Assembly: GCF_014651695.1 (NCBI RefSeq)
Contig: NZ_BMXJ01000002.1
Span: forward strand, 682,001-746,000
Source of the DNA: Nocardiopsis terrae
Lineage (GTDB): Bacteria; Actinomycetota; Actinomycetes; Streptosporangiales; Streptosporangiaceae
DNA length: 64,000 nt
Direction: 5' to 3'
Part shown: positions 20,964 to 29,732 of the stretch, piece after piece
How positions within the stretch are numbered: the stretch's first letter is position 1
How the letters are laid out: each line of letters starts with the position of its first letter
Position numbers and translations under genes: made by a program
The notes under the pieces: generated by a model
Database searches by the model: none
What the model was told of the DNA's origin: nothing
The model's input: only the letters and a program-made list of their open reading frames with translations

Positions 20964-21995
20964 CTACACGGCCAGCGGGGAACCCACCGGCAGGGAGGTG
21001 TCCGTGGCCAGGTCGAGCGAGGACGGCGGCAGGCCCGCCGCCACGACCTCGGCGCCCAGGGCCGCGATCATCGCGCCGTTGTCGGTGCACAGGCGGGGGC
21101 GCGGGACGCGCAGTTCGATCCCGGCCTCGGTGCAGCGCTGCCGGGCCAGGGCCCGCAGGGCCGAGTTGGCCGCCACGCCGCCGCTGATCACCAGGGTGCT
21201 CACCCCGTGCTCCACGCAGGCGTCGACGGCCTTGCGGGTGAGCACGTCCACCACCGACTCCTGGAAGGCGGCGGCGATGTCGGCCACCACCAGGGGTTCG
21301 CCCCTGCGGTCGGTGTCCTCCACGTGGCGGGCCACGGCCGTCTTCAGCCCGGAGAAGGAGAAGTCGTAGGTGCCGTCGCCCCACTTGCCGCGCGGGAAGC
21401 GCATCGTCCTGGGGTCGCCGCGCTGGGCCGCCTGGTCGATGGGCGGACCGCCCGGGTAGGGCAGTTCCAGCAGCCGCGCCACCTTGTCGTAGGCCTCACC
21501 TGCGGCGTCGTCGACGGTGTCGCCGAGCGAGACCACGTCGGTGGCCAGGTCGTTGACCAGCAGCAGCGAGGTGTGGCCGCCGGAGACGAGCAGGGCGATC
21601 GCGGGTTTGGGCAGCGGTCCGTGCTCCAGCTGGTCGACGGCGACGTGCCCCACCAGATGGTTGACCCCGTACAGCGGCTTGCCGAGGGCCATCGCGTAGG
21701 CCTTGGCCGCGGAGACCCCCACCAGGAGCGCACCGGCCAGGCCGGGCCCGGCCGTGACGGCGACGGCGTCGACGTCGGACAGCTCCGCTCCGGCGCTGTC
21801 CAGGGCGCGGCGCACGGTCGGCGTCATGGCCTCCAGGTGCGCGCGGCTGGCCACCTCGGGCACGACCCCGCCGAAGCGGACGTGCTGTTCGACGCTGGAG
21901 GCCACCGAGTCACCGAGCAGTTCACAGCCCCGGACCAGCGCCACGCCGGTCTCGTCGCAGGACGTCTCGATCCCCAGGATCAACGGCTCACTCAT
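20964..21995 (-). CDS. tsaD: tRNA N6-adenosine threonylcarbamoyltransferase TsaD
   Basis: Transfers threonylcarbamoyl to A37 of ANN-decoding tRNAs (t6A), acting with TsaB and TsaE encoded just upstream. The 343-residue protein begins [17 protein letters not shown], has [18 protein letters not shown] with the metal-site histidine, [13 protein letters not shown], and [13 protein letters not shown], all Kae1/TsaD signatures. The ATG at 21995 overlaps the rimI stop by 8 bases. The 15 residues upstream in frame belong to rimI sequence and are not part of it. Last gene of the operon alr-tsaE-tsaB-rimI-tsaD. Confidence 0.97.
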   Translation of the reverse strand: MSEPLILGIETSCDETGVALVRGCELLGDSVASSVEQHVRFGGVVPEVASRAHLEAMTPTVRRALDSAGAELSDVDAVAVTAGPGLAGALLVGVSAAKAYAMALGKPLYGVNHLVGHVAVDQLEHGPLPKPAIALLVSGGHTSLLLVNDLATDVVSLGDTVDDAAGEAYDKVARLLELPYPGGPPIDQAAQRGDPRTMRFPRGKWGDGTYDFSFSGLKTAVARHVEDTDRRGEPLVVADIAAAFQESVVDVLTRKAVDACVEHGVSTLVISGGVAANSALRALARQRCTEAGIELRVPRPRLCTDNGAMIAALGAEVVAAGLPPSSLDLATDTSLPVGSPLAV

Positions 21996-22473
21996 CGGTC
22001 CCCTTCTCCGTGACGCGCCGCATGACGATCGCGTCCGCACCCTTGTAGTAGCCCCGGCGTACGCCGATCGCCTCGAAGCCGAAGCGTGTGTACAGGTCCT
22101 GGGCGCGCGGGTTGTCCGAGCGCACCTCCAGGAACATGTGGGTGACGCCGCGCTCGCCGGCCGCGGCGAGGAGCTCGGTGAGCAGCGCCCGGCCGATCCC
22201 CCTCCCCCACGCAGGTTCGGCGACGGCCATGGTCTGCACGTCGCCCTCGGGCGGGACGAACCGCAACCCCGCGTAGCCGACGACGGCGGTGTCCCCGGGT
22301 TCCCCGGACTCGGCCACCAGGTAGTGACGGGTGGCGGTCTCGGCGAGCTCCTCGCGGAGCATGCCCTCGCTCCAGGCGTCGAGCGGGAACAGGGCGCGTT
22401 CCAGCGCCATGACGGCCGGGACGTCGTCGGCGCTCATCCGGCGCAGGTGCGCCCGCTCGGTCACTTCACCCAC
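21988..22473 (-). CDS. rimI: Ribosomal-protein alanine N-acetyltransferase RimI
   Basis: A GNAT enzyme acetylating the N-terminus of S18, and in actinobacteria probably other proteins. It is about 161 residues, with the acetyl-CoA site [22 protein letters not shown] and the C-terminal [17 protein letters not shown]. The start could be GTG at 22473 (GAAGG seven bases upstream, chosen) or GTG at 22464, which would overlap the tsaB stop as GTGA. Both give the same domain. It overlaps tsaB upstream and tsaD downstream, so it is tightly coupled. Confidence 0.93.
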   Translation of the reverse strand: MGEVTERAHLRRMSADDVPAVMALERALFPLDAWSEGMLREELAETATRHYLVAESGEPGDTAVVGYAGLRFVPPEGDVQTMAVAEPAWGRGIGRALLTELLAAAGERGVTHMFLEVRSDNPRAQDLYTRFGFEAIGVRRGYYKGADAIVMRRVTEKGTDE

Positions 22474-23132
22474 TGTCGGACCTTCTTCGGGGCGCCGGGC
22501 TCGACCGCGTCGGGGCGGCGCAGGTAGAGGGGGTTGGGTTCGGGCAGGCTCCGGCCGCGGTGCAGGCGGAGCAGGGCCAGTTCGGCCATGGCGGCGGCGT
22601 CCGGGAGCAGCGGCTCGTCGGCCTCGGCCCCCAGCGCCTCGGCGTACATCCGGGCGCCGTCGCCGACCAGCGGCAGGCCCTGGGTGTCGATCTCGGCGGG
22701 CCGGTCGACGCGGACCTCGCCCGTCCGGGTGAGGTGGTCCTCGTAGCGGGCCCAGAACACCTCCTTGCGGCGGGCGTCGGTCATGCCCAGGAAGGGTTCG
22801 GTGCGCTTGGTGGCGAAGGCCAGCGCGTCCAGGGTGGTGACCCCGTGGCAGGGGATGCCCAGAGCGTCGGCGAGGGCGTGGCCGGTGGCCAGGCCGACCC
22901 GCAGTCCCGTGTAGGGGCCGGGGCCGGTGCCGACCGCGATGTGGTCGAGGTCGGCCAGGCTCAGGCCCGACTCGGCGAGCAGGTCCTGGATGGTGGGTGC
23001 GAGGAGTTCGCCGTGGCGGCGCGCGTCCACCGAGCTCGCGCCGGCGCGCAGTGTGAAGGCGCCGTCGGGGTCGGTCTCGCCGATGGCGGCGGTGACCGCC
23101 GGGGTGGCGGTGTCGAAGGCCAGGAGCAGCAC
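22461..23132 (-). CDS. tsaB: tRNA t6A biosynthesis protein TsaB
   Basis: The scaffold partner of TsaD in threonylcarbamoyl transfer. It is 223 residues with an ASKHA fold: MLLLAFDTATPAVTAAIG at the N-terminus and IAVGTGPGPYTGLRVGLATGHALADALG, the TsaB hallmark. It stands 12 bases downstream of tsaE and overlaps rimI. Confidence 0.95.
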   Translation of the reverse strand: MLLLAFDTATPAVTAAIGETDPDGAFTLRAGASSVDARRHGELLAPTIQDLLAESGLSLADLDHIAVGTGPGPYTGLRVGLATGHALADALGIPCHGVTTLDALAFATKRTEPFLGMTDARRKEVFWARYEDHLTRTGEVRVDRPAEIDTQGLPLVGDGARMYAEALGAEADEPLLPDAAAMAELALLRLHRGRSLPEPNPLYLRRPDAVEPGAPKKVRQWVK

Positions 23133-23144
23133 TGGTTTGTCCGC

Positions 23145-23657
23145 CTATCCGCGCCCGGCGACTGTGCCGGGCAGGTCGATGTCGGCCCACCGGGCGCCGA
23201 CCGGGCGCAGGTGGACGGTACGGGTGTCGTCGGGGTGGCGTTCGATCCGGATCTCCAGCCGGTCGTCGGCCAGCCCCTCGGCCACGCCCTCACCCCATTC
23301 GACGACGGTGACCGACTCGGGGAGGGTCATGTCCAGGTCGATGTCGTCGATCTCCGCGGGTCCGCCGAGCCGGTAGGCGTCCACGTGCACGAGGGCGGGA
23401 CCGCCGGTCAGGGAGGGGTGGATCCGGGAGATGATGAAGGTGGGCGAGGTGACCGACCCGCGCACGCCCAGGCCCTGTCCGAGGCCCTGGGTGAAGGTGG
23501 TCTTGCCCGCGCCCAGGGGCCCGGAGAGGATGAGCAGGTCTCCGGGGCGGGCGAGGGCGGCGAGGTCACGGCCCAGAACGCGCATCTCCTCGTCCGTGGC
23601 GGCGGTGACCGCGTGGACGCGGAGCGCGCCTGTGGTGGTGGCTGTGGTGTCTGTCAT
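23145..23657 (-). CDS. tsaE: tRNA t6A biosynthesis ATPase TsaE
   Basis: An ATPase that resets the TsaBD complex after each catalytic cycle. It is 170 residues, with Walker A SGPLGAGKTTFTQGLGQGLG near residue 45, SPTFIISRIHPS, HVDAYRLGG and the Walker B-like VTVVEWGEGV. First of the t6A block; 117 bases separate it from alr upstream. Confidence 0.95.
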   Translation of the reverse strand: MTDTTATTTGALRVHAVTAATDEEMRVLGRDLAALARPGDLLILSGPLGAGKTTFTQGLGQGLGVRGSVTSPTFIISRIHPSLTGGPALVHVDAYRLGGPAEIDDIDLDMTLPESVTVVEWGEGVAEGLADDRLEIRIERHPDDTRTVHLRPVGARWADIDLPGTVAGRG

Positions 23658-23774
23658 GGCTCTCGCAGGCTCGTTCGGGTGGGTGGTCCGGGCGGCGGCC
23701 GAGCGCGCCGAAGTTACCTCTTCACCCAGGTTAGGCCGGGTGGAGGAGGTTCGTGACCGATATCGGGCAGAGCG

Positions 23775-24902
23775 TCAGGTCCCGCCGGTGTACTCGCGGG
23801 GCACCCGCGCACCGACCCGGGTGACGATCTCGTACGGGATGGTGTCCAGGATCTCGGCCCACTCCTCGGCGGTGGGAACGGCCGGGCACTCGCTCGGGTC
23901 GCCGAACAGTACCGCGTGCTCGCCCGCCTCCACCGGGGCGTTTCCGACATCGACAACGAACTGGTCCATGCAGACTGTTCCCGCGATGGTGCGGCGACGG
24001 CCGCCCAGCAGGACGGGGCCCTTGTTCGTGGCGGCCCTGGGCACCCCGTCGGCGTAGCCCAGCGGCACCAGGGCCAGCGTGGTCTCGCCCCGGGTGAAGT
24101 ACCGGTGGCCGTAGGAGACGCCGCTGCCCTCGGGTGCCCGTTTGGTCAGTGCGACCTTGGCTTCGAGGGTCATTGCGGGACGCAATCCGGGCACGTCATA
24201 ATCGGGAATCGGACACAGTCCGTAACTCGCGATACCGCCGCGGACCAGATCGAACCGGGCTTCGGGCAGGGTCAGCAGCGCGGCCGAGTTGGCGATGTGC
24301 CGGACCTCGGGGGCCAGTCCCGCCTTCTCCGCGACCTCCAGCGCCTCGTGGAACACGTCCAGCTGCGCCCGGATCGAGGGGTGGCCGGGCTCGTCCGCGC
24401 AGGCGAAGTGCGACCACACCCCGCTGACCTTCAACAGCCCCTCCTCCTCCGCACGGGCGGCGGCAGCGACCACCGACTCCCAGTCGGCCCGGTCGACCCC
24501 TCCGCGGTGCAGGCCGGTGTCGGCCTTGAGCTGGACCCGGGCGACCCGGCCCAGCCGGCGCGCCTCGGCGACCGCCTCGTCCAGGACGGCTCGGTGGCTG
24601 ACCCCGAGGTCGATTCCGGCCTCGATCGCCTCGCCCACCGGCTCTCCCGGGGGGACGATCCAGGACAGCACGGGCACGGTGACGCCCGCTCGGCGCAGCT
24701 CCAGCCCCTCCTTGATGAACGCGGTCCCCAGCCACGTCGCACCGCCGGCGACGAGGGCGTGCGCGGCGGGCAGCATTCCGTGGCCGTAACCGTCGGCCTT
24801 GACCACTCCCATGAGCGGTGTTCCCCCGGCCAGCTCACGGAGCAGCCGGGCGTTGGAGGTGATCGCGTCGAGGTCGACGCGAGCATGCGCGAAAGGAGCC
24901 AT
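23775..24902 (-). CDS. alr: Alanine racemase
   Basis: A PLP-dependent enzyme making D-alanine for peptidoglycan. It is 375 residues. The PLP lysine lies in VVKADGYGHG near residue 36, and the catalytic tyrosine in GVSYGHRYFT. GTVCMDQFVVDVG is the second conserved block. The start is ATG at 24902 or GTG two codons upstream at 24908, with a weak ribosome site for both. It heads the alr-tsaEB-rimI-tsaD group, as in mycobacteria, and diverges from a membrane-protein gene. Confidence 0.96.
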   Translation of the reverse strand: MAPFAHARVDLDAITSNARLLRELAGGTPLMGVVKADGYGHGMLPAAHALVAGGATWLGTAFIKEGLELRRAGVTVPVLSWIVPPGEPVGEAIEAGIDLGVSHRAVLDEAVAEARRLGRVARVQLKADTGLHRGGVDRADWESVVAAAARAEEEGLLKVSGVWSHFACADEPGHPSIRAQLDVFHEALEVAEKAGLAPEVRHIANSAALLTLPEARFDLVRGGIASYGLCPIPDYDVPGLRPAMTLEAKVALTKRAPEGSGVSYGHRYFTRGETTLALVPLGYADGVPRAATNKGPVLLGGRRRTIAGTVCMDQFVVDVGNAPVEAGEHAVLFGDPSECPAVPTAEEWAEILDTIPYEIVTRVGARVPREYTGGT

Positions 24903-24991
24903 GTCCACAGTGTTCCACGCGTGGATTACCGCTGCGGAGCTGCGGGTATGTGGGCTACGACCGAGTTCGAGCCCTATTTGGGGATATCGGT

Positions 24992-25624
24992 ATGAACGAA
25001 AACGGAAGTGAACGAGCCGTCAACGTGACCCGGCTCTGGTCCGGCGGTCTGGCCACCGCGGTTGTCGCCGCACTGGTCATCTTCGCCGGAACCCTGGTGG
25101 TCAGGGGGATCTTCGGGATCCCGGTGCTGGCCCCGGAGGACGCCGGGTACCTGGGGGACGCCGGAACGGTCGGCTACGCGCTCCTGGCGGGCGTGGTCGC
25201 GCTCCTGGCGACCGCGCTGCTGCACCTGCTGCTGCTGTCCGCGCCCCGGGCGATCTCGTTCTTCGGCTGGATCGTCGGTCTGGCCACGGCCATCGCGGCC
25301 GTCACGCCCTTCACCCAGGGCGCCGAGATCTCCAGCCAGATCGCCACGGGTCTGATCAACCTGGTGTGCGGTGTCGCGATCGCCTCGCTGCTGCGCGGGG
25401 TCGGAAGGACCGCGATCATCAGTCGGGTGCCGGCCTCGTCCGGCCGCCGCCCGGGACCCGCGCTGCGACACGAGGGCGTCCTTCCCGACGTGAACCAGCG
25501 GGAGTACGACCCCGAGCGCTACCGCGCGCTGGAGGAGGACGCCGAGTACGACGCCGCCCGCTACCGCGCGGAGCGCCAGAGGGCGGAGGAGGAGCGTGCC
25601 CGCCACGGCATCCGTGACGACTGA
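24992..25624 (+). CDS. Four-TM membrane protein with charged C-terminal tail (DUF6069-like)
   Basis: A 210-residue protein: a short polar N-terminus (MNENGSERAV), four membrane helices (about residues 17-38, 60-83, 88-105 and 118-135), then about 70 charged residues with a repeated YDPERYRA / YDAARYRA pattern predicted to be helical. The helical part resembles DUF6069 proteins of actinomycetes (a family recalled, not searched). The ATG at 24992 is preferred over one 42 bases upstream because the family begins near here. It diverges from alr with an 89-base gap. Confidence 0.75.
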   Translation: MNENGSERAVNVTRLWSGGLATAVVAALVIFAGTLVVRGIFGIPVLAPEDAGYLGDAGTVGYALLAGVVALLATALLHLLLLSAPRAISFFGWIVGLATAIAAVTPFTQGAEISSQIATGLINLVCGVAIASLLRGVGRTAIISRVPASSGRRPGPALRHEGVLPDVNQREYDPERYRALEEDAEYDAARYRAERQRAEEERARHGIRDD

Positions 25625-25649
25625 CCGCAGGGCGACGTACGAAGCGCGT

Positions 25650-25687
25650 GAAGGGGGCGGGGCCCGGAACGGGACCCCGCCCCCTTC
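25650..25687 (+). terminator. 13-bp hairpin after the membrane-protein gene
   Basis: GAAGGGGGCGGGG at 25650-25662 pairs with CCCCGCCCCCTTC at 25675-25687. Inside, CCCG and CGGG can extend the stem. It begins 26 bases past the stop codon. Confidence 0.75.
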
Positions 25688-25785
25688 GTGTGCCCGGACC
25701 GGGTAAGCCGCCCGTCCGGCGGATCCCGTGCGCGCTAGCGTGGGAGTCGCCCGAAACCCCCTTTTCGCACCCCCGAGGAACCCCC

Positions 25786-27213
25786 TTGAGCCGTGACGTG
25801 ATCGCCCTGCTGGCCGAGAGCCCCAGCCGCCGCTCACTCCTGGAGGCACTGGCGGCAGCCGATCCCGACCTGCGTGTCCGGCTGGTCGCCGAGGGAACCG
25901 TGGTACAGCTGCGCGACGGTTCCGGACGGCTCGTGCTCGCCGTGCAGTCCGCACAGCGGCTCGCGGTGTCGGCTGAGGCCGACCGCCTGTTGGCGGAGGG
26001 GATCGGCGACGACCTCCCCGCCCAGCCGCTGTGGGTGGAGGCCCGGGGCGCGGCGCTGGCGGACACCGACACCGCCGGTACGGCACGAAGGTTCGCGCAC
26101 CACCTGGCCGGGAGGCACGGCGGGAAGGTGTGGGAACCGCGGGCACGGCTCTTCCGGGAGGACCACCTGCTCGGCGGCACCGATCACCCCGCGGTGAGCG
26201 CGGTGACCGAGAGGAACGCCGTGCTGGTGCAGGACCGGCCGGTGGTGTCCCTGTCGAGCTGGACGGTGGACGCCCTGGCCCGGTACGGGCGTGCGGGGCT
26301 CGGCCTCCAACTGCTCACCCCCGCCACGAGCGTGCTCACGCACGCGATGCGCTCGCTCCTGGGAAACCCGAACGCCGTGTGGGTGGTACGCACCGCGGAC
26401 GGGCACCACTACGACGGGTTCAACGGTCTGCCGATGACCTGGCAGGACGGGGTGGGGTACGTCCCGGACCCGCGGGCACGGACCGAGGACGGCCCGCACC
26501 GGGACTTCCGGGCCGAGGAGGAACACGTGAGCGGTACCCAGCTGCACGTGAGCCTCCAGGTGGACCATCCGGCCAGCGACGACCTGGAACTGGGCGGGGC
26601 CGTGGAACTGCTGGCCGAGCGGCTGGGCGGGGCACCGCCGTCGGTGTGGGGCGTCTCCGAGCCGCTGACCCGCGAGTGGGACACGGCGGGTGTCACCGCC
26701 CTGGCGCGCAACCGGGCGCCGGGCGAAACAACACTGGTTTTCGGCGGTCGGCCCGAGGGCTCCGCCGAGGAGGGCACCCGCCCCTTCGCCGGGAGGCTTC
26801 GGGTCTCGCGTACGGAGACGGGGATCCGCGAGCACGTCCAGTTCACGGTGGGACACCGGGCCGACGAGGATCCGGACCTGGACGCGCTGCGACCGCTCGT
26901 GCGTGAGCTGTCCGACCGGGACGGGCTGCGCTCCATGACCGTGCGACGCGCGTTCGGTCGCGCGGACCTGCTCCACCCGCCGCGCTGGGCGGGCGTGCCC
27001 GTCCCGGTGGGCCTGGCCGTGGGCGCGGAGGGCGTGACCTCGGTGGGCCGGGAGAGCGCCCTGGCGGCTCCGGTGCGCGGGGTACCGTTCGGCCCGCCCA
27101 TGACACCGGTCGTCTGGTACCGGATCGGGGACGGGGTGGAACCGGACGGCTGGGAACGCTTTCAGGCCCTGATGCGGCACCTGCGCCCCGCCCGGCGGCC
27201 CCTCCGCCGCTGA
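25786..27213 (+). CDS. DUF6177-family protein
   Basis: A 475-residue soluble protein. Its start (MSRDVIALLAESPSRRSLLEAL...) and the block ERNAVLVQDRPVVSLSSWTVDAL...LQLLTPATSVLT followed by NAVWVVRTADGHHYDGFNGLPMTWQDG match DUF6177 as I remember it. That family often neighbours type VII secretion loci in Streptomyces. No other type VII gene is visible here, and no catalytic motif is evident. The start is TTG at 25786 with GAGGAA six bases upstream. An in-frame start further up would run through the preceding terminator. It converges on the ROK regulator, with 4 bases between stops. Confidence 0.75.
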   Translation: MSRDVIALLAESPSRRSLLEALAAADPDLRVRLVAEGTVVQLRDGSGRLVLAVQSAQRLAVSAEADRLLAEGIGDDLPAQPLWVEARGAALADTDTAGTARRFAHHLAGRHGGKVWEPRARLFREDHLLGGTDHPAVSAVTERNAVLVQDRPVVSLSSWTVDALARYGRAGLGLQLLTPATSVLTHAMRSLLGNPNAVWVVRTADGHHYDGFNGLPMTWQDGVGYVPDPRARTEDGPHRDFRAEEEHVSGTQLHVSLQVDHPASDDLELGGAVELLAERLGGAPPSVWGVSEPLTREWDTAGVTALARNRAPGETTLVFGGRPEGSAEEGTRPFAGRLRVSRTETGIREHVQFTVGHRADEDPDLDALRPLVRELSDRDGLRSMTVRRAFGRADLLHPPRWAGVPVPVGLAVGAEGVTSVGRESALAAPVRGVPFGPPMTPVVWYRIGDGVEPDGWERFQALMRHLRPARRPLRR

Positions 27214-27217
27214 GAGG

Positions 27218-28450
27218 TCAGCCGCCCATGATCAGGGTTTCGGCGTGCTCGGGGCTCAGGCAGTGCTCGATCACCATGACGGCGGCCCCGATCACGCCCG
27301 CGCTCTCGCCCGCCCTGGACGAGACGATGCTCAGGTTCTCCGTGGCCAGCGGCAGCGACCGCTGGTAGATGATCTCCCGTACCCCTGCGAGCAGGTGGTC
27401 CCCGGCCAGGGCGAGCGCGCCGCCGATGACGATCACCGAGGGGTTGAACATGTTCACCGAGGCGGCCAGTACCTCGCCGATGTCCCGGCCGGCCTGGCGC
27501 AGGGCGCGCAGCGCGGGCACGGAGCCGTTGCGGGACAGCTCCACCACGTCGCGGGCCCCCGAGGCGGGGATCCCCTCGGCGGTGAGCGCCTCGGCGAGGG
27601 CGTGGCCGCTGGCCACGGCCTCCAGGCAGCCGGTGTTGCCGCAGCGGCAGGGCCGGTCGTCGCCGCTGGGGACGTGGATGTGCCCCATGTCCCCGGCCGC
27701 CCCCTGGGCGCCCCGGTAGACGCGCCCCTCACTGACGATCCCGCAGCCGATGCCGGTGGCGACCTTGACGAACAGCAGATGGCTGGCGGTGGGCCAGGTG
27801 GCGTGGTGTTCACCGATCGCCATGATGTTGACGTCGTTGTCCACCAGCACGGGCCGGGCGATCCGGCTGTTGACGTAGCCGGCGACGTCGAAGTGGTCCC
27901 AGCCGGGCATGATCGGCGGGTTGACCGCGCGCCCCGTGGAGTGCTGGACCGGGCCGGGCAGGCCCACGCCGAAGCCGAGGAGTTCGTCGGCACCGCGGCC
28001 CGCGGACTCCAGCAGGGCCCGGCCGTGGTCGACCACCCAGTCCAGGACGGGTTCGGGCCCCAGCGCGATGTCGATGTCGGCGCGGTCCTCGGCGAGCACC
28101 GTCCCCGACATGTCGGTGAGGGCCATCCGGGCGTGGGTGGCGCCGAGGTCGGCGGCGAGGACGACCCGGGCGTCGGGCCGGAAGGAGAAGGTCGTGGGCG
28201 GTCGCCCGCCGGTCGAGACGGCCTCGCCCGCCGGACCGATCAGGCCGCTGGCCAGGAGCGCGTCCACGCGCTGGGTCACCGTGGAACGGGCCAGTCCGGT
28301 GACGGAGGCCAGTTCGGAGCGGGTTCGTGGGCGGCCGTCGCGGAGTAGCCGGAGCAGGGTTCCGGCACCTGGCGCGGCGGTGGTGGCGCCCGGGTTCCGC
28401 AGGGATGTCGCCCCCGGGGCCCCCGGGGCCGTCAGCGCATCTTCCGTCAT
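27218..28450 (-). CDS. ROK-family transcriptional repressor
   Basis: A 410-residue NagC/XylR-type regulator. The N-terminal winged helix is LLRLLRDGRPRTRSELASVTGLARSTVTQRVDALLASGLI. The sugar-kinase-like ROK domain has LAADLGATHARMAL, GVGLPGPV, VDNDVNIMAIGEH and the zinc-binding motif GHIHVPSGDDRPCRCGNTGCLEA. It diverges from the Gfo/Idh-ABC operon across 109 bases that hold an inverted repeat, so it very probably controls that operon and releases DNA when it binds the imported sugar or a derivative. The effector cannot be told from sequence. Confidence 0.92.
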   Translation of the reverse strand: MTEDALTAPGAPGATSLRNPGATTAAPGAGTLLRLLRDGRPRTRSELASVTGLARSTVTQRVDALLASGLIGPAGEAVSTGGRPPTTFSFRPDARVVLAADLGATHARMALTDMSGTVLAEDRADIDIALGPEPVLDWVVDHGRALLESAGRGADELLGFGVGLPGPVQHSTGRAVNPPIMPGWDHFDVAGYVNSRIARPVLVDNDVNIMAIGEHHATWPTASHLLFVKVATGIGCGIVSEGRVYRGAQGAAGDMGHIHVPSGDDRPCRCGNTGCLEAVASGHALAEALTAEGIPASGARDVVELSRNGSVPALRALRQAGRDIGEVLAASVNMFNPSVIVIGGALALAGDHLLAGVREIIYQRSLPLATENLSIVSSRAGESAGVIGAAVMVIEHCLSPEHAETLIMGG

Positions 28451-28514
28451 GGAACCAGTGAAGCACAGGATCTATTGATCGATCCCACTCCATCTAATTT
28501 GTCCGCATCCGGCA

Positions 28515-28540
28515 ACTTATGCTTGACGATCGACATAAGT
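28515..28540. promoter_or_regulatory. Inverted repeat, probable ROK operator
   Basis: ACTTATG at 28515-28521 and its exact complement CATAAGT at 28534-28540, with 12 bases between. It overlaps the -35 box of the operon promoter, so a bound repressor would block RNA polymerase. AT-rich arms stand out in this GC-rich DNA. Confidence 0.65.
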
Positions 28541-28552
28541 CGGACGTAACGT
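28523..28552 (+). promoter_or_regulatory. Promoter of the Gfo/Idh-ABC operon, leaderless type
   Basis: TTGACG, 18 bases, then TAACGT (28547-28552). Transcription should begin about seven bases further on, at or next to the ATG at 28560. No Shine-Dalgarno sequence exists before that ATG, which fits a leaderless mRNA. Confidence 0.6.
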
Positions 28553-28559
28553 CTCGGTC

Positions 28560-29732
28560 ATGTCAGTGAAGAAGGTCACAAGTCCGGATAAGGCCTCAGC
28601 ATCCGGACCGGCCACCCCCGGGGCCTACCGGGCCGCGGTGATCGGAACCGGCTTCATGGGTCGGGTCCACTCCCACGCCGTCCGCGCCAGCGGGGGCGAG
28701 GTCGTCGGAGTGGCCGGGTCCTCCCCCGAAAAAGCCGAGGTGTTCCGAGCCGCCAACGGCATCGCCCGAGCCCACGCAGACGCCCTCGAACTCGTCCGCA
28801 GTCCCGACGTGGACGTGGTGCACGTGTGCACCCCCAACCACCTGCACGCCCCCCTGAGTCTGGCCGCCCTCTCCGCCGGCAAGCACGTCGTCTGCGAGAA
28901 ACCGCTGGCCACCGACGCCGAGACCGCGCGAGAGCTCACCAGAACCGCGCGCGAGGCCGAGCGGGTCGCCGTGGTCCCCTTCGTCTACCGCTTCCACCCC
29001 ATGGTCCGTGAGGCCCGCGCCAGGATCGCCGCGGGCTCGATCGGCCGGGTCAGCCTCGCCCACGGCGGCTACCTCCAGGACTGGCTCCTCTACCCGGAGG
29101 AGGACAACTGGCGGGTCGACCCGACGGTCGGCGGCCCCACCCGCGCCTTCGGCGACATCGGCTCCCACTGGTGCGACATGCTCGAGTTCGTCACCGGCGA
29201 CCGCATCACCGCCGTCAGCGCCCAGACCTCCCGCATCGCCGACACCCGCGGGGAGGACGGCGGGCGCGCGGTCACCACCGAGGACCTGGTGACCTTCCAG
29301 TTCACCACCGCGGGCGGAACCGTCGGCAGCGCCGTGATCAGCCAGGTCTCCCCCGGACGCAAGAACCAGCTCGTGCTGGAGGTCTCCGGAACGGAGGGCT
29401 CCCTGCGCTTCGACCAGGAACGGCCCGAGACCCTGTGGGCCGGCGGGCGCGGCCGCACCGGGACCGTCTCCCGCGACGACCCCGCACTCAGCCCCGACGC
29501 CGCCCGGCTGTCCAGCCTGCCCGTCGGCCACCCCCAGGGCTACCAGGACTGCTTCAACTCCCTGGTCGCGGACACCGCGGCGGCCATCGCGGGCAGTGCG
29601 CCCGAGGGCCTCCCGGTCTTCGCCGACGGCCTGCGGACCGCCGTCCTCGCCGAGTCCGTCCTGACCTCGGCACGGGAACGCCGGTGGGTCGACGTCCCGA
29701 CGGCCGGGGCCCCGGAGGTGGGCGGGGCATGA
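28560..29732 (+). CDS. Gfo/Idh/MocA-family oxidoreductase
   Basis: An NAD(P)-dependent sugar or cyclitol dehydrogenase of 390 residues. The Rossmann motif is AAVIGTGFMGRVHSHAV near residue 24. CTPNHLHAPLSLAAL and CEKPLATDAETAREL (active-site Lys in EKP) follow, with GGPTRAFGDIGSHWCDMLEFVTG in the C-terminal domain. First gene of an operon with an ABC importer and two TIM-barrel isomerases. This suggests oxidation of a sugar or inositol-like substrate to a keto form that the isomerases then act on. Its stop overlaps the ATPase start by 4 bases. The first 17 residues are unconserved. Confidence 0.92.
   Translation: MSVKKVTSPDKASASGPATPGAYRAAVIGTGFMGRVHSHAVRASGGEVVGVAGSSPEKAEVFRAANGIARAHADALELVRSPDVDVVHVCTPNHLHAPLSLAALSAGKHVVCEKPLATDAETARELTRTAREAERVAVVPFVYRFHPMVREARARIAAGSIGRVSLAHGGYLQDWLLYPEEDNWRVDPTVGGPTRAFGDIGSHWCDMLEFVTGDRITAVSAQTSRIADTRGEDGGRAVTTEDLVTFQFTTAGGTVGSAVISQVSPGRKNQLVLEVSGTEGSLRFDQERPETLWAGGRGRTGTVSRDDPALSPDAARLSSLPVGHPQGYQDCFNSLVADTAAAIAGSAPEGLPVFADGLRTAVLAESVLTSARERRWVDVPTAGAPEVGGA

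Noticed and set aside
21988..23190. A single 400-codon frame joining tsaB-region shadow to rimI
   Set aside because: The first two thirds are out of phase with tsaB. Only the C-terminal part is the true rimI.
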